Shown here piece after piece: positions 42,711-52,385 of a stretch of 64,000 nucleotides of DNA. A program made the translations under genes and the position numbers. Where the stretch lies: assembly GCF_018128545.1 (NCBI RefSeq), contig NZ_JAGSND010000001.1, positions 172,153 to 236,152 of the forward strand, read 5' to 3'. Source of the DNA: Sinanaerobacter chloroacetimidivorans (GTDB lineage Bacteria; Bacillota; Clostridia; Peptostreptococcales; Anaerovoracaceae). Under the pieces are notes generated by a model that did not search any database, was not told the DNA's origin, and was given only the letters and a program-made list of their open reading frames with translations. How positions within the stretch are numbered: the stretch's first letter is position 1; the number at the start of each line of letters is the position of its first letter.

Positions 42711-44814
42711 CTATCTTTTTTGCCTGTTCTAATTTTCTCTTCATTCTATCAAAACGTCCGAAAATAACATTTCCAGTCTTGATTGTTTCGTATATATTTT
42801 GATATCTCTCCAAATTCCTTTCATTTGCTTCAACCATATCATCCCGACCGTATTCTTTTGACGCTTCAATCCACATTGTAGTAGTTTCTATGAGAAGCTC
42901 GTACTTTTTAACGTCAAAACTTGTCATGCCTATTGCTAAATCAAAACAAGGTTTTCCATCGTTCGCAGTGAGACAAGGGGGTTCTGCTGCCAATGGGCAA
43001 TTCCCATTGACTCTTGCACGACAGGTCCCATAAGGGTTATCAAAGGCATTTAACTTCTCATCTCTCCACAATATATCAAGAATGTCTTTAGGGATATCTT
43101 CCTTTTCTGATACCTGATGAATTTCCCCATTTACATCAAAGGCAAATACACCTTGTTTTACAACTTTCTCGAATTCTTTACGTTTCGTATCTTCTAATAG
43201 ACGAGCATATCGCATGGTCATTTCGGGTGATGCGTGGGCTAATAACTCCTGCACCGTTAAAATATCAGCTCCACCATTTAACAATTTTATTCCATAAGTA
43301 TGTCGGAACATGTGATTATTGAATTTAAACAAATTGCCTGCTTCATCTGTTATATTCACTTTTCTGGCTAAATGGTTTAGTTCTGCTCGACAAAAGTTCG
43401 AACTCAATGGTCTTCCCTTACGGGAGCCTCGGTAGCGAACGAAAAGGTATCTTTCAGGATTGTTATCATCATTGCTGTATTGCTTAGAACGGTCAATTAA
43501 AACTGCAATTATATCTGCTAGATGATCATCAATGGGTATTTTATGACCTATTACATATGTTTTTTCAATATCTGTTGTAAGATTTGGTTTTCCATTTATT
43601 CTACCTAAAGAATCCTGCTTCAATCCCAATGTATCACTTATGCGAAGCCCGGTTTTGAAAGAAATCCAGACAATTGGCTGTACATCTGGATGAAGGTCAT
43701 TTAGATTATCAAACAGTTGTTCCAATACATAGTCAGGTATGTAACTGATATCATCCTCTGATTTTTTAGGGACAGTAGGAAGATCTTCGAAATATATTAA
43801 ACGATACACCACTTTTTCAGGTGCGAAATCTTTGAACTTCTCAAAAGTTTGAATGTCTTTGATAAAGGAACGAATAACCTTTAATATATGATTAACATAG
43901 CCTTTAGGATTGACATTTTTCTTTGAATGTTCATTTAACTCTTCTAGGTACTTTTCTATATGTTTTCTTTCAAGTTTTTTTAAATCATTCCATTTCGGAT
44001 TTTGTTTTGAAATTGAGTTTAAGAAAGTACCAATGTACAATCCATAATAAGTTGCCGTACCCCAGACGAAATTTTTGCCACTTATTAGACGACCTTTTAT
44101 ATATTCTTTCAATGCTTTGCGAAAATTGTTATTCTCTATTTCTGAAAAATCAATGTAATAAGAAGTTGATGAAACATTGAATCCAAAATCGTATTTTTTA
44201 TTCAGCTCCCTTATATCCCATCGGTCCTTATCCCATTCATTACGAGTATCCGTTAATCGTAAGAGTGGATTATATATCATTCGGATAGATTTGGCTGGTA
44301 ACGTCTTGGCATTGATTTCTTCCCCTCTTATAGTCGTAGTATAGCTTGTCTTTATTCCTTTGCTATTCAACCAAAAGATCCAAAGCTTTTCCTCTTTTTC
44401 GATGTCTAAATCAAGAAGGGAAGTGAGATTTGGATGCTTTTCTTTTAAATATTCAGCCAGTAATTTTACGCTTTGATTGAGACCTTTAAATATAGACCGA
44501 AATGCCCAACGGTCTGAAAAAAGTTGACTGAAGAAAACAAATTTTAGTTCCATGTTGACGGTGGGGCTTTCGCATTCAAAGTAAAGGTTATGTGCCATTC
44601 TCTTTGTATTTGCATCTTTAAAATTAGGGATTTTAGCAATATCAGATATATTCCAAACATCATTGACTAAAAAGTAATCATCATTCACAACTCTTCTTGT
44701 TATTTTTCCATCGTCGGAAATCTCTTTAACCTCGTAAGAGGATAGGGTAGAAGTGATTAAGTCCCAATATTCACTTTTGTTGGGGATTGAATTACTCGGT
44801 ATGATTTTATCCAA
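42694..44814 (-). CDS. tnpB: Tn554-type tyrosine recombinase TnpB
   Basis: A 706-residue site-specific recombinase. The C-terminal catalytic domain of the tyrosine recombinase family contains FKTGLRISDTLGL (first arginine), FRHTYGIKLL (HxxR box) and ASPEMTMRYARLLED (tyrosine). A cysteine group near the C-terminus (GTCRARVNGNC, then CLTANDGKPCF) is typical of TnpB. The start at 44814 follows CAGGAGGAC. Works with TnpA to cut and join element ends. Confidence 0.9.
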   Translation of the reverse strand: MDKIIPSNSIPNKSEYWDLITSTLSSYEVKEISDDGKITRRVVNDDYFLVNDVWNISDIAKIPNFKDANTKRMAHNLYFECESPTVNMELKFVFFSQLFSDRWAFRSIFKGLNQSVKLLAEYLKEKHPNLTSLLDLDIEKEEKLWIFWLNSKGIKTSYTTTIRGEEINAKTLPAKSIRMIYNPLLRLTDTRNEWDKDRWDIRELNKKYDFGFNVSSTSYYIDFSEIENNNFRKALKEYIKGRLISGKNFVWGTATYYGLYIGTFLNSISKQNPKWNDLKKLERKHIEKYLEELNEHSKKNVNPKGYVNHILKVIRSFIKDIQTFEKFKDFAPEKVVYRLIYFEDLPTVPKKSEDDISYIPDYVLEQLFDNLNDLHPDVQPIVWISFKTGLRISDTLGLKQDSLGRINGKPNLTTDIEKTYVIGHKIPIDDHLADIIAVLIDRSKQYSNDDNNPERYLFVRYRGSRKGRPLSSNFCRAELNHLARKVNITDEAGNLFKFNNHMFRHTYGIKLLNGGADILTVQELLAHASPEMTMRYARLLEDTKRKEFEKVVKQGVFAFDVNGEIHQVSEKEDIPKDILDILWRDEKLNAFDNPYGTCRARVNGNCPLAAEPPCLTANDGKPCFDLAIGMTSFDVKKYELLIETTTMWIEASKEYGRDDMVEANERNLERYQNIYETIKTGNVIFGRFDRMKRKLEQAKKIGVAHE

Positions 44815-44840
44815 TGTTTGTCCTCCTGAAAAGAATAACT

Positions 44841-46019
44841 CTAAAATGGGAATACTTCGTCAGGAGCACCTGATTGAGAAGATTCCTCTATGTTCTCTAT
44901 GCTTCGCCCAATTTCAAATGCATGAGAGGCTTTCTCCCAATCCTTACGAATATCATCTTCGGAAGGATGAACATATAAGTCAATGGTTGTTTGTATTTGC
45001 GCATGACCTAGACGTTCTTGTACAGCTTTTATGTTCTTTGTTTGAAGATAAAATATGGTTCCATGTGTATGTCGGAATAAATGCGGAGTAATATAAATAC
45101 CTGTTTTTCTTTCTATCTCTTTAAAAGTGGCATAAACATCAGAATAGGTTAGAGGTTCTCCAGCGTTCTTACCCCGAATCTTTACAAATACAAAGTTATG
45201 GTCAGGATTATATTCATCAAGCACTTCGTACAAATAATCATCATACAAGTCCATTAGTCCCTGAGAGATGTCAATCTTTCGTTCTCCAGTCTTCAACTTC
45301 CCCCCGTTTGGCAACTCCCCTCTATCTGTTAGTTGGATTTTGTGCTTCCTTTGTATAGCATCAAATTGAAAATCTTCAAGAAATAAGGAGAGAACTTCTC
45401 CTATACGGAAGCCACTTTCAAAAAGTAATCTAACTAAAAATCTATCCCTAAGATTAGTGGTAGATTTATAGATTTCATTAACTTGCTCTTTTGTAAATAC
45501 CTTTACCCTTGCTCTAGGTTCGTTTAATTTAAGCACATTTTTAAAACGTGGCTTGTCTTTATTTACATGATATAAAAAATCCTTATAACCACTTCCACCT
45601 GCACCTTGAAACATCTTTTTCATCAACTTATCAACAATGTCTGATTCAATTAATTCATTTCTGTATAGATAATCATAAAATGATGTCACTACTGAAAGGT
45701 AAGTGTTTACAGTTCTTTCACTACGTTTAGCCTTCTCTTTTTTTTGAGGTACTACTTTAATGCTTTCATATGGATTTCTGAGCCAAGCGACGAAGTCAGA
45801 TAATATTTGAAAGCTAACTTGATGATAATCAATTCCTATTTGTTTTAAATATGTAAAGTAATATTTTAAAGCTGTACAGTAAGTTTGTAAAGTATTGCTA
45901 CTACTCTCCTGGTTATAGTGATATTTCATGTACTTTGCTACGGATTCAACGGGTAATCCATTTGAATCAAGAAGCAAATATGTTTTTCTATTCCCAATTA
46001 ATATTTGTTCTACCTTCAT
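44841..46019 (-). CDS. tnpA: Tn554-type tyrosine recombinase TnpA
   Basis: A 392-residue tyrosine recombinase. Motifs: LLFESGFRIGEVLSL with the first catalytic arginine, HLFRHTHGT with the HxxR box, GHAQIQTTIDLYVHP with the catalytic tyrosine. The ATG at 46019, with TTGGAG upstream, is preferred to a start at 46037. The gene reads inward from the right end of the element, as tnpA does in Tn554, and is followed by tnpB after 26 bases. It appears intact. Confidence 0.9.
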   Translation of the reverse strand: MKVEQILIGNRKTYLLLDSNGLPVESVAKYMKYHYNQESSSNTLQTYCTALKYYFTYLKQIGIDYHQVSFQILSDFVAWLRNPYESIKVVPQKKEKAKRSERTVNTYLSVVTSFYDYLYRNELIESDIVDKLMKKMFQGAGGSGYKDFLYHVNKDKPRFKNVLKLNEPRARVKVFTKEQVNEIYKSTTNLRDRFLVRLLFESGFRIGEVLSLFLEDFQFDAIQRKHKIQLTDRGELPNGGKLKTGERKIDISQGLMDLYDDYLYEVLDEYNPDHNFVFVKIRGKNAGEPLTYSDVYATFKEIERKTGIYITPHLFRHTHGTIFYLQTKNIKAVQERLGHAQIQTTIDLYVHPSEDDIRKDWEKASHAFEIGRSIENIEESSQSGAPDEVFPF

Positions 46020-46299
46020 GAAAACATCTCCAACCAATTGTAATTTGCGATAGTGCTTCTACTTATAATTATTACCGTTATAATGTCTCTTTAAGGCTCG
46101 AAACTATTGTCCGGCGGGGTGCTGCCCTCTCGCCGAAGCTACGTCCTAAAAAACATATAAATGTTCCTGGCATAATACATTCTATACTAATTAAACTAAA
46201 TTATAAACCATTGTTTATCAAATTAATTATGTGAATAAAAAGGGCAAGTTTCACTCATAATGGACTAACTATCCTACGAATTATTATCTTAATTTAACG

Positions 46300-46896
46300 A
46301 ATGAGTATGGTCAACTGGTTCGAGTTGTTGCTGATAAAATCATTCTCCAGGATGATAAGGAAGAGCCTGTGAAGTCGAGTGGACGTTACTATGACGGCCA
46401 GGCTAAGGTTCCTGGCACGGAAAGGTCTGATATGGATAAAGGACACATCATTGCGGACTCTTTGGGTGGAGTATCCAACGCTTACAATATTACTCCACAA
46501 AATAGTACATTAAACCGCCATGGTGATCAAGCTTATATGGAAAAAGTGATTCGTGATGCTGGTGGTTGTACAGATTTCGAAGCAATTATAACCTATCCGG
46601 ATACAACAACGCAAATCCCTAGCCATTATCATTACACATATACGTTAAATGGTAATTTGATCACGGAGGATTTCGACAATGTAAATCCAGATAAGGTTAA
46701 TATCCCAACATCAGGCGATAGCCAAAGCTCTCCAATAAAAGAAAGTCATGATATCTCTTCCATTGATAAAAATGGAGATGGTCAGGTAACAATAGCAGAA
46801 GCAAAAGCTGCAGGATTTAAACTGCCGATTACAAAAGACCATTGGCTGTATCATTACATGGATGATCGTGACGGCGATGGAATGGTAGGCGAATAA
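46300..46896 (+). pseudogene. DNA/RNA nuclease, C-terminal fragment
   Basis: Continues the 33599 lipoprotein gene from NEYGQLVRVVADKI. The nuclease core SDMDKGHIIADSLGG carries the catalytic histidine in DKGH, and ITPQNSTLNRHGD supplies the metal-binding asparagine. The C-terminal 40 residues hold two EF-hand-like calcium loops (DKNGDGQVTIAE and DDRDGDGMVGE). No start codon with ribosome site precedes it; an in-frame TAA lies at 46258-46260. As it stands, no secreted enzyme can be made. Confidence 0.8.
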
Positions 46897-47054
46897 AGAG
46901 TACTGAAGTTAAAATTGCTTAGATTATATTTATAAACATAGCAAAATTAAGACGCTATTCGTACAACTCATTAGCCATAAAATCTGGAACTGGGATCTGC
47001 GATCTTAATCTTTATTATATGGCGAAAATGATATTAGCAAGGAGTATTTTTCGT

Positions 47055-47486
47055 ATGGAATATATTAAGCTCAATATCGGTTGGGATGCCGAGCCAAATG
47101 CCCCAATGCCGAAAATTGAAATTGATAAGAATATCTTCAAAATAACTCTTTCGTTTTATTTGAATGCTTTTATTCATAAAGATGTTGAGGAAGAGGACAT
47201 GGGCGTTCTTGAATTTGATGACTGTTATAAATATAGACTTGGGCCTGTAAATGATGAGGGTTTTTATTACGGTCAATGTAGGTTTTCAAAAACAGGTATT
47301 GAATGGGGAGATTTTTATAAGCTTATTGATACTAATTGGATGCATGACTTCCCAGACGATGAGATAATCCTTAATGACAATGTGAAGGAGGACAATCTAA
47401 ATCATTATTTATTTTATTTCAGAGACGATACCTTTGAATGCATTGGCAAATCATACACATTTAAAATTATGAGGCAAAAGCCTTAA
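47055..47486 (+). CDS. Small acidic protein downstream of the nuclease
   Basis: A 143-residue acidic protein from ATG 47055, with AAGGAG ten bases upstream. No signal peptide or membrane segment, no recognised family; tryptophan-containing GWDAEPNAP and SKTGIEWGDFYKL motifs stand out. Being small, acidic, cytoplasmic and directly downstream of a nuclease gene, it could be a nuclease immunity protein, but this rests only on position. It is intact although the nuclease is broken. Confidence 0.55.
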   Translation: MEYIKLNIGWDAEPNAPMPKIEIDKNIFKITLSFYLNAFIHKDVEEEDMGVLEFDDCYKYRLGPVNDEGFYYGQCRFSKTGIEWGDFYKLIDTNWMHDFPDDEIILNDNVKEDNLNHYLFYFRDDTFECIGKSYTFKIMRQKP

Positions 47487-47640
47487 TCGTTATATTTTAG
47501 AAGATCCCAAGTTAATTAAAAATAGTTAGTCAGATGTATTCTAGATGCAAAATCATTTGGATTCTGTTTATTAAACAAGTAAAAATTCATCTTCAAATTC
47601 TATATATCCCTATGAATAGTGTAAGATCATGATTTCGGAA

Positions 47641-47665
47641 GTCCTGCCTAGTGGCAGGATTTTTC
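47641..47665 (+). terminator. Intrinsic terminator
   Basis: TCCTGCC, four-base loop, GGCAGGA followed by T-run, 155 bases after the 47055 gene. Confidence 0.75.
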
Positions 47666-47703
47666 TATTTTCTAATTATTCTATTTTTGTAACATCTTTA
47701 TTG

Positions 47704-47732
47704 TTGCGAAAGAACGCACGTTCTGATATATT
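47704..47732 (+). promoter_or_regulatory. Promoter with LexA/DinR box for the Y-polymerase operon
   Basis: TTGCGA at 47704-47709, 17-base spacer, TATATT at 47727-47732. Inside the spacer GAACGCACGTTC (47712-47723) fits the Gram-positive LexA consensus GAAC-N4-GTTC. Repressor bound here would block RNA polymerase, so the operon is probably SOS-induced. Confidence 0.75.
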
Positions 47733-47858
47733 GTTCTTACAAAATAGAAGGTGATATTATAAATACTTTCTTGATAAAGCAGAAGAGGAACAAAATTAAG
47801 ATAGTTGTATTCCAATTTGTCGATCAGATAATTTCGTGTTAAAGGAGGTGACCGGAGA

Positions 47859-49388
47859 ATGAATATGAAGAACAGAACCTATATCGCAATTGATTTAAAA
47901 TCCTTCTACGCTTCAGTCGAGTGTATCGAACGAGGGCTTGATCCGATGACCACTAACCTTGTTGTCGCTGATGCAAGCCGCACCGAAAAGACCATCTGTC
48001 TCGCCGTATCTCCCTCCCTCAAAGCATACGGCATCCCCGGCAGGGCGAGGCTGTTTGAGGTCGTGCAGAAAGTTAAGGAAGTAAATGCGGCACGGCTGCG
48101 CAAATCACCAGGGGGAGCCTTTTCCGGCGTTTCCTTCAGCGATACTGAATTGAAATCCTCACCGAGTATCTCACTGGACTATATTATTGCTCCACCGAGA
48201 ATGGCGTATTATATAAAGTACAGCACACGGATTTACAATATCTACTTGAAATACATCGCACCCGAAGATATTCATGTCTACTCCATCGATGAAGTATTCA
48301 TTGACGCTACCGACTACTTGCACACCTACAATCTCACCGCCCGTGAGCTTACCGCAAAAATGATTTTGGATGTGCTTGAAACGATCGGCGTTACAGCATC
48401 AGCTGGAATCGGCCCAAACCTGTATCTTGCCAAAATCGCAATGGATATTCGGGCAAAGCACATTCCAGCAGACAAAAACGGCGTCCGAATTGCCGAGTTG
48501 GATGAAATGAGCTACCGCCGCCTGCTGTGGTCACACCGGCCTCTGACAGACTTTTGGCGCATTGGAAAAGGATATTCCAAGAAGCTGGAGGGGCATGGGC
48601 TCTTTACGATGGGAGATATCGCAAGATGCTCTCTCGGTAAATCTACCGATTATTACAACGAGGATTTACTGTACAAGCTGTTCGGCATCAATGCTGAGCT
48701 ACTGATCGACCATGCATGGGGATGGGAGCCATGCACGATTGCCGATATAAAAGCGTATAAGCCAAGCACAAACAGTATTGGATCGGGGCAGGTACTGCAA
48801 TGCGCCTTTACCTTTGACAAAGCGAAGCTGATCGTGCGGGAAATGACCGATTTGCTGGTACTTGATCTGGTGGATAAAAGACTTGTGACCGACCAGCTCA
48901 TCTTGACGGTCGGATATGATATTGAAAATTTGACAGACCCGAAGATAAGGAAATCATATCACGGGGCGATCACCACTGACCACTACGGACGCTCTGTTCC
49001 GAAATCTGCACATGGTTCGGCAAATATTGGCAGACAGACCTCCTCTACAAAGCTGATTCTGGATGCGGTTACAGAGCTGTTTGAGCGTATCGTTGACAAA
49101 AACCTCCTGATCAGAAGAGTCAACATTGCAGCGAATCATGTTGTGGATGAGGCAGCCATTCAAAAGACGGACGAGTTTGAACAGCTTGATCTCTTTACGG
49201 ATTATATGGCTGTGCAGGCAAGAAAAGAGGCAGAAGAAGCCGATCTTGTACGAGAAAAAGGGATGCAGAAGGCAATGCTGGAGATAAAAAAGAAATATGG
49301 CAAGAACGCCATTCTAAAGGGTATGAATCTGGAGGAAGGCGCTACAACAGTAGATCGGAATAGGCAGATTGGAGGGCACAAGGCATGA
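47859..49388 (+). CDS. Y-family DNA polymerase (UmuC/ImpB type)
   Basis: A 509-residue lesion-bypass polymerase, longer than the usual 420 because of a C-terminal extension as in Gram-positive UvrX/UmuC-like proteins. Catalytic motifs: IDLKSFYASVECIERG (first aspartate, about residues 11-26), VYSIDEVFIDAT at about 145-156 (catalytic DE), and ASAGIGPNLYLAKIA at about 182-196. ATG 47859 follows AGGAGGTGA. The SOS box upstream and the overlapping YolD-like gene downstream fit damage-induced mutagenic repair. Genes of this type are frequently carried on mobile elements. Confidence 0.9.
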   Translation: MNMKNRTYIAIDLKSFYASVECIERGLDPMTTNLVVADASRTEKTICLAVSPSLKAYGIPGRARLFEVVQKVKEVNAARLRKSPGGAFSGVSFSDTELKSSPSISLDYIIAPPRMAYYIKYSTRIYNIYLKYIAPEDIHVYSIDEVFIDATDYLHTYNLTARELTAKMILDVLETIGVTASAGIGPNLYLAKIAMDIRAKHIPADKNGVRIAELDEMSYRRLLWSHRPLTDFWRIGKGYSKKLEGHGLFTMGDIARCSLGKSTDYYNEDLLYKLFGINAELLIDHAWGWEPCTIADIKAYKPSTNSIGSGQVLQCAFTFDKAKLIVREMTDLLVLDLVDKRLVTDQLILTVGYDIENLTDPKIRKSYHGAITTDHYGRSVPKSAHGSANIGRQTSSTKLILDAVTELFERIVDKNLLIRRVNIAANHVVDEAAIQKTDEFEQLDLFTDYMAVQARKEAEEADLVREKGMQKAMLEIKKKYGKNAILKGMNLEEGATTVDRNRQIGGHKA

Positions 49389-49804
49389 CGAAGGCATATG
49401 ACGACATCATCAATCTACCGCACCAGGTCTCTACGACACGCCCTCATATGGCAGCTATTGACCGGGCAGCGCAGTTTTCCCCCTTCGCGGCACTGACCGG
49501 CTATGATGCCGCGATCAAAGAAACCGCAAGACTGACTGACGAGAGAGTAGAATTGGACGAACATATGAAGTGCGCTTTGAGCGATAGGCTACAAATCATA
49601 ACAGATCGGATTCAGGAGTATCCCGAAATTGCAATTACCTACTTTCAGCCAGATGCGAAGAAGAATGGCGGCACCTACGTTACTGCTATCAGCGCTGCTC
49701 AAAAGATAGACGAATATGATCGGGTTGTCCTTATGACTGATGGCACAGCAATCCCCATTGATGAAATAATCAGCATAGATGGGCAGATATTCGAAAATAT
49801 GTAG
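49385..49804 (+). CDS. YolD-like protein
   Basis: A 139-residue protein of the YolD-like family, the usual partner of Gram-positive Y-family polymerases. Visible: HMAAIDRAAQFSPFAALTGY at about residues 21-40 and the beta-rich C-terminus DRVVLMTDGTAIPIDEIISI. Its ATG overlaps the polymerase stop (ATGA), so the two are translated together and share the LexA-boxed promoter. It is thought to modulate the polymerase. Confidence 0.85.
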   Translation: MTKAYDDIINLPHQVSTTRPHMAAIDRAAQFSPFAALTGYDAAIKETARLTDERVELDEHMKCALSDRLQIITDRIQEYPEIAITYFQPDAKKNGGTYVTAISAAQKIDEYDRVVLMTDGTAIPIDEIISIDGQIFENM

Positions 49805-49959
49805 CTCCTTCGTGCGTACCTTGAACCACAGCTTTTATTATAATTTGTCTTGGTTATTTCCTTATAAGATATTTGAAATTTTGTAGAAAAGGAATTAGTT
49901 ATTATATGCTCAAATTGGGGTACATTAAAGTTAAGCTTAAAATAAAGGAGGAGTTATCT

Positions 49960-50307
49960 ATGAACAAGTTTATTATCAATGATTATTTTGATGAGCCACA
50001 GGGAAAAATCGCCAAGCGGATGCTTTTCAAAAGCGATAATGTAATTGCTTTTGTTCTAAACATTGCAAAAGGGGAAATACTACCGGGACATACACATCTA
50101 GAATCAACTCTTTTGCTGCAGGTCATGGAGGGTAAGGCCAAGGTTGTCACGGATGGCAATGAAACCTCGTTGCAGGTGGGTGAGTTAATGCAGATTGATG
50201 GGCAGGAAAGCATGCAAGTTATAAACATCGGTGAAGATGTATTGCGCCTTTACGTCACAATTTCACCAATGGGCTCAGAGGCATTTGCAACAGATGCAAA
50301 TGTTTAA
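49960..50307 (+). CDS. Cupin-domain protein
   Basis: A 115-residue single-domain cupin. The ATG at 49960, with AAAGGAGGAG just upstream, is the clear start. The first cupin motif is GEILPGHTHLESTLLLQVMEG (split around residues 37-57) with metal-type histidines in GHTH. The second is weaker (MQVINIGED). Small cupins bind metal or small ligands; the role here is unknown. A hairpin terminator follows at 50343. Confidence 0.8.
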   Translation: MNKFIINDYFDEPQGKIAKRMLFKSDNVIAFVLNIAKGEILPGHTHLESTLLLQVMEGKAKVVTDGNETSLQVGELMQIDGQESMQVINIGEDVLRLYVTISPMGSEAFATDANV

Positions 50308-50342
50308 GTGATATCGGTTTCTGCTGAAAAATTGCTAAGACT

Positions 50343-50370
50343 AAAATCCTCAGTACGCTGAGGATTTTAT
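50343..50370 (+). terminator. Terminator of the cupin gene
   Basis: AAAATCCTCAG at 50343-50353 pairs with CTGAGGATTTT at 50358-50368, then ATTGTTATTGGCAG, a tail like those at 30280 and 33217. Confidence 0.8.
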
Positions 50371-51234
50371 TGTTATTGGCAGCAACTTTTATCTTTACTA
50401 AATTAGACATCGAAAAAAGAGAGTTGTCATTTTATAACTAGCACAACTATTTTATAAAAACAAGTAACCGAAACTATTGAGACCCTTGAGTAGATAAAAA
50501 AGATGACATTGGTTTGAGTCATGCCTGGATTAGGTGTTGAAGTAGATATTAAATCCATTACTGCTTGTTAAGTATGCAAGCATCCTTTTTTCGAGGGTAC
50601 TTGCTTTTTTATTTCAAATAAAAACATATATGAAAGATATAAGAAATCCTTTCCTGATGGGAACTCCGCCCAATAAGGTACAATAAATTGCGCAAATTGA
50701 ATAAAGGGTAAAAAAAATAGACATGCCCAAACGGGCTCTAAAAAAGGCTACTTAAAAGACTAAAGTTACGATGATTCAAATTACACATACAAATAAGTTC
50801 AATATTCCATATCGTATTATACAAGAGAAGCAATCAGTCTATTTGGACAAAAGATTGATAAATCTGAACTGGGTATTAGAATTCAAGAAGAAATGGTTCT
50901 AGATGTTTTTCAGATTTTCCGAGAGAAATGATGATAACTTCGATATTGCTCTCTGCACTTTAATTATAACACAAGGAAAATGGAAAATATAGTCTTATTA
51001 TACTTGGCATATGCAAGTATAATAATATAGTAATTCAACTCTGGTTATAATTTACTTATTATGACTTATTAGTAAAAAGGGGAGATGCAGAAGAAGTTTT
51101 TAATGCTAGACCATCAAAAATCAAAATGATTTACAAGTGTTTTGGCGACTCTGCCCTACCGCCAGTATTCCTGATTATGGGCGGTGGAGCATCTGTATCT
51201 ACATGTGATTTAATTAATTTGGAGGTAAGATTAG
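50371..51234. other. Gene-free gap before the rifampin ADP-ribosyltransferase
   Basis: AT-rich sequence with no supported gene. Short protein-like pieces around 50760-50930 may be the remains of one. A hairpin (CCGCC/GGCGG, about 51160-51187) lies shortly upstream of the arr-like gene and could be part of its leader. Confidence 0.4.
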
Positions 51235-51984
51235 ATGAATATAAAATTTGATCCCAATAACATTGTTATTAAACTCTGTATAATGGGGATGAGTTTAGAA
51301 GATAGTGGGAATGTAGAAGAAGCAAGCACGATGTTTCATAAAGCATGGAATGAAGCAACAGATGACTATGAAAAATTTATTGCGGCATATCATTTAGCTC
51401 GTCAACAAAAGAATATTACAGACAAATTGAAATGGATGGAAACATCTTTACAGTGTGCGCTAAATATAAATGATGATAATGTAAAGAGTGCATACTCAAC
51501 ATTATATGTAAACATTTCCAAATGCTACGAGGAGTTGCGTGACTCAGATAATGCAAAAAGAAATTATGAATTATCTGAATTATATAAAGGTGCGCCTTCT
51601 GATAAAGGACCGTTTTATCATGGGACTAAGGCAGATTTAAAGGTTGGTGATTTACTGACAGTGGGTGGAATTTCAAATTACAAGCCTGAGCTTCAAATGA
51701 ATCACATCTATTTCACAGCTAATACCAATGGCGCAGGACTTGCAGCGGCATTAGCAAAAGGGGAAGGAAGAGAACGAGTTTATATAATAGAACCAACAGG
51801 TGAATTTGAAAACGACCCTAATGTTACTGACAAAAAATTTCCAGGTAACTTAACACGTTCTTATCGCTCAAAAGAACCTTTAAGAATTATTGGTGAGGAA
51901 ACAGAGTGGACGAAACTGACAATTACGGAACTAAGCAAATGGCGTGAAAATTTAGCAAAAAGCAAGGGCGAAATTATCAACTGA
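51235..51984 (+). CDS. Rifampin ADP-ribosyltransferase (Arr) with TPR-like N-terminus
   Basis: A 249-residue protein. Residues 120-249 match Arr enzymes, which inactivate rifamycins by ADP-ribosylating the ansa-chain hydroxyl: GPFYHGTKADLKVGDLL at about 122-138, HIYFTANTNGAGLAAALA at about 154-171, VYIIEPTGEFENDPNVTDKK at about 182-201, and the end PGNLTRSYRSKEPLRIIG. Typical Arr proteins are only about 140 residues. The extra N-terminal 115 residues look like a helical repeat of TPR type. ATG 51235 follows GGAGGTAAG. Whether resistance is conferred is untested. Confidence 0.85.
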   Translation: MNIKFDPNNIVIKLCIMGMSLEDSGNVEEASTMFHKAWNEATDDYEKFIAAYHLARQQKNITDKLKWMETSLQCALNINDDNVKSAYSTLYVNISKCYEELRDSDNAKRNYELSELYKGAPSDKGPFYHGTKADLKVGDLLTVGGISNYKPELQMNHIYFTANTNGAGLAAALAKGEGRERVYIIEPTGEFENDPNVTDKKFPGNLTRSYRSKEPLRIIGEETEWTKLTITELSKWRENLAKSKGEIIN

Positions 51985-52185
51985 ACACGTTCCATTTAGG
52001 TAAAATCGTTACTTTTCAAGTTTATCTGTTGGCTTACACATAAAAAAATCAAGGCACCCTTCAGAAAATTGATGAACATGATCACTGTAAATATAATATA
52101 TCTGATTGGAAGTAAAAATCTCCAAATGAGATATAGGATCAGATTTGCAATGGTTTGCAGCAGCTAATGAAATGAGTTAGAATTT

Positions 52186-52220
52186 AGACGTGAGAGTGAT
52201 GACTTTCACGTCTTTTCTTT
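52186..52220 (+). terminator. Terminator, repeat of the unit at 54908
   Basis: AGACGTGA at 52186-52193 pairs with TCACGTCT at 52206-52213, then T-rich. The leading GTTAGAATTTAGACGTGAGAG closely matches 54898-54917. Confidence 0.75.
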
Positions 52221-52385
52221 TACCGTGTATCTTTATTATCAAAAGTATTATTACAAATTTTAATAAATTTATTACAAAACCCTTTGTATTTAAAGTTGTT
52301 TAAATTGATAAAAAATTTGTCGGGTTTCTCTAAATAAATTTGAATGTAATAGATGAGACGTCTTAGAAAACGAGGAGGTGGTCCT

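Larger units (their letters stand above)
33851..46296. mobile_element. Tn554-type transposon (about 12.4 kb) inside the nuclease gene
   Basis: Borders are set by the broken nuclease gene, so they are good to a few bases. The right end carries tnpA, tnpB and tnpC reading inward, as in Tn554, whose tyrosine recombinases insert site-specifically without target duplication. Both junctions share AATG (ACAAATG left, ACGAATG right). The cargo includes helical-repeat proteins, a damaged amidase, an IS256-type transposase gene and an acetyltransferase split by IS21. Alternatively several elements may have inserted one after another. From 33987 to 34379 there is no gene, only hairpins, including AGGGGTGTACA repeats near 34190-34222. 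Confidence 0.6.
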
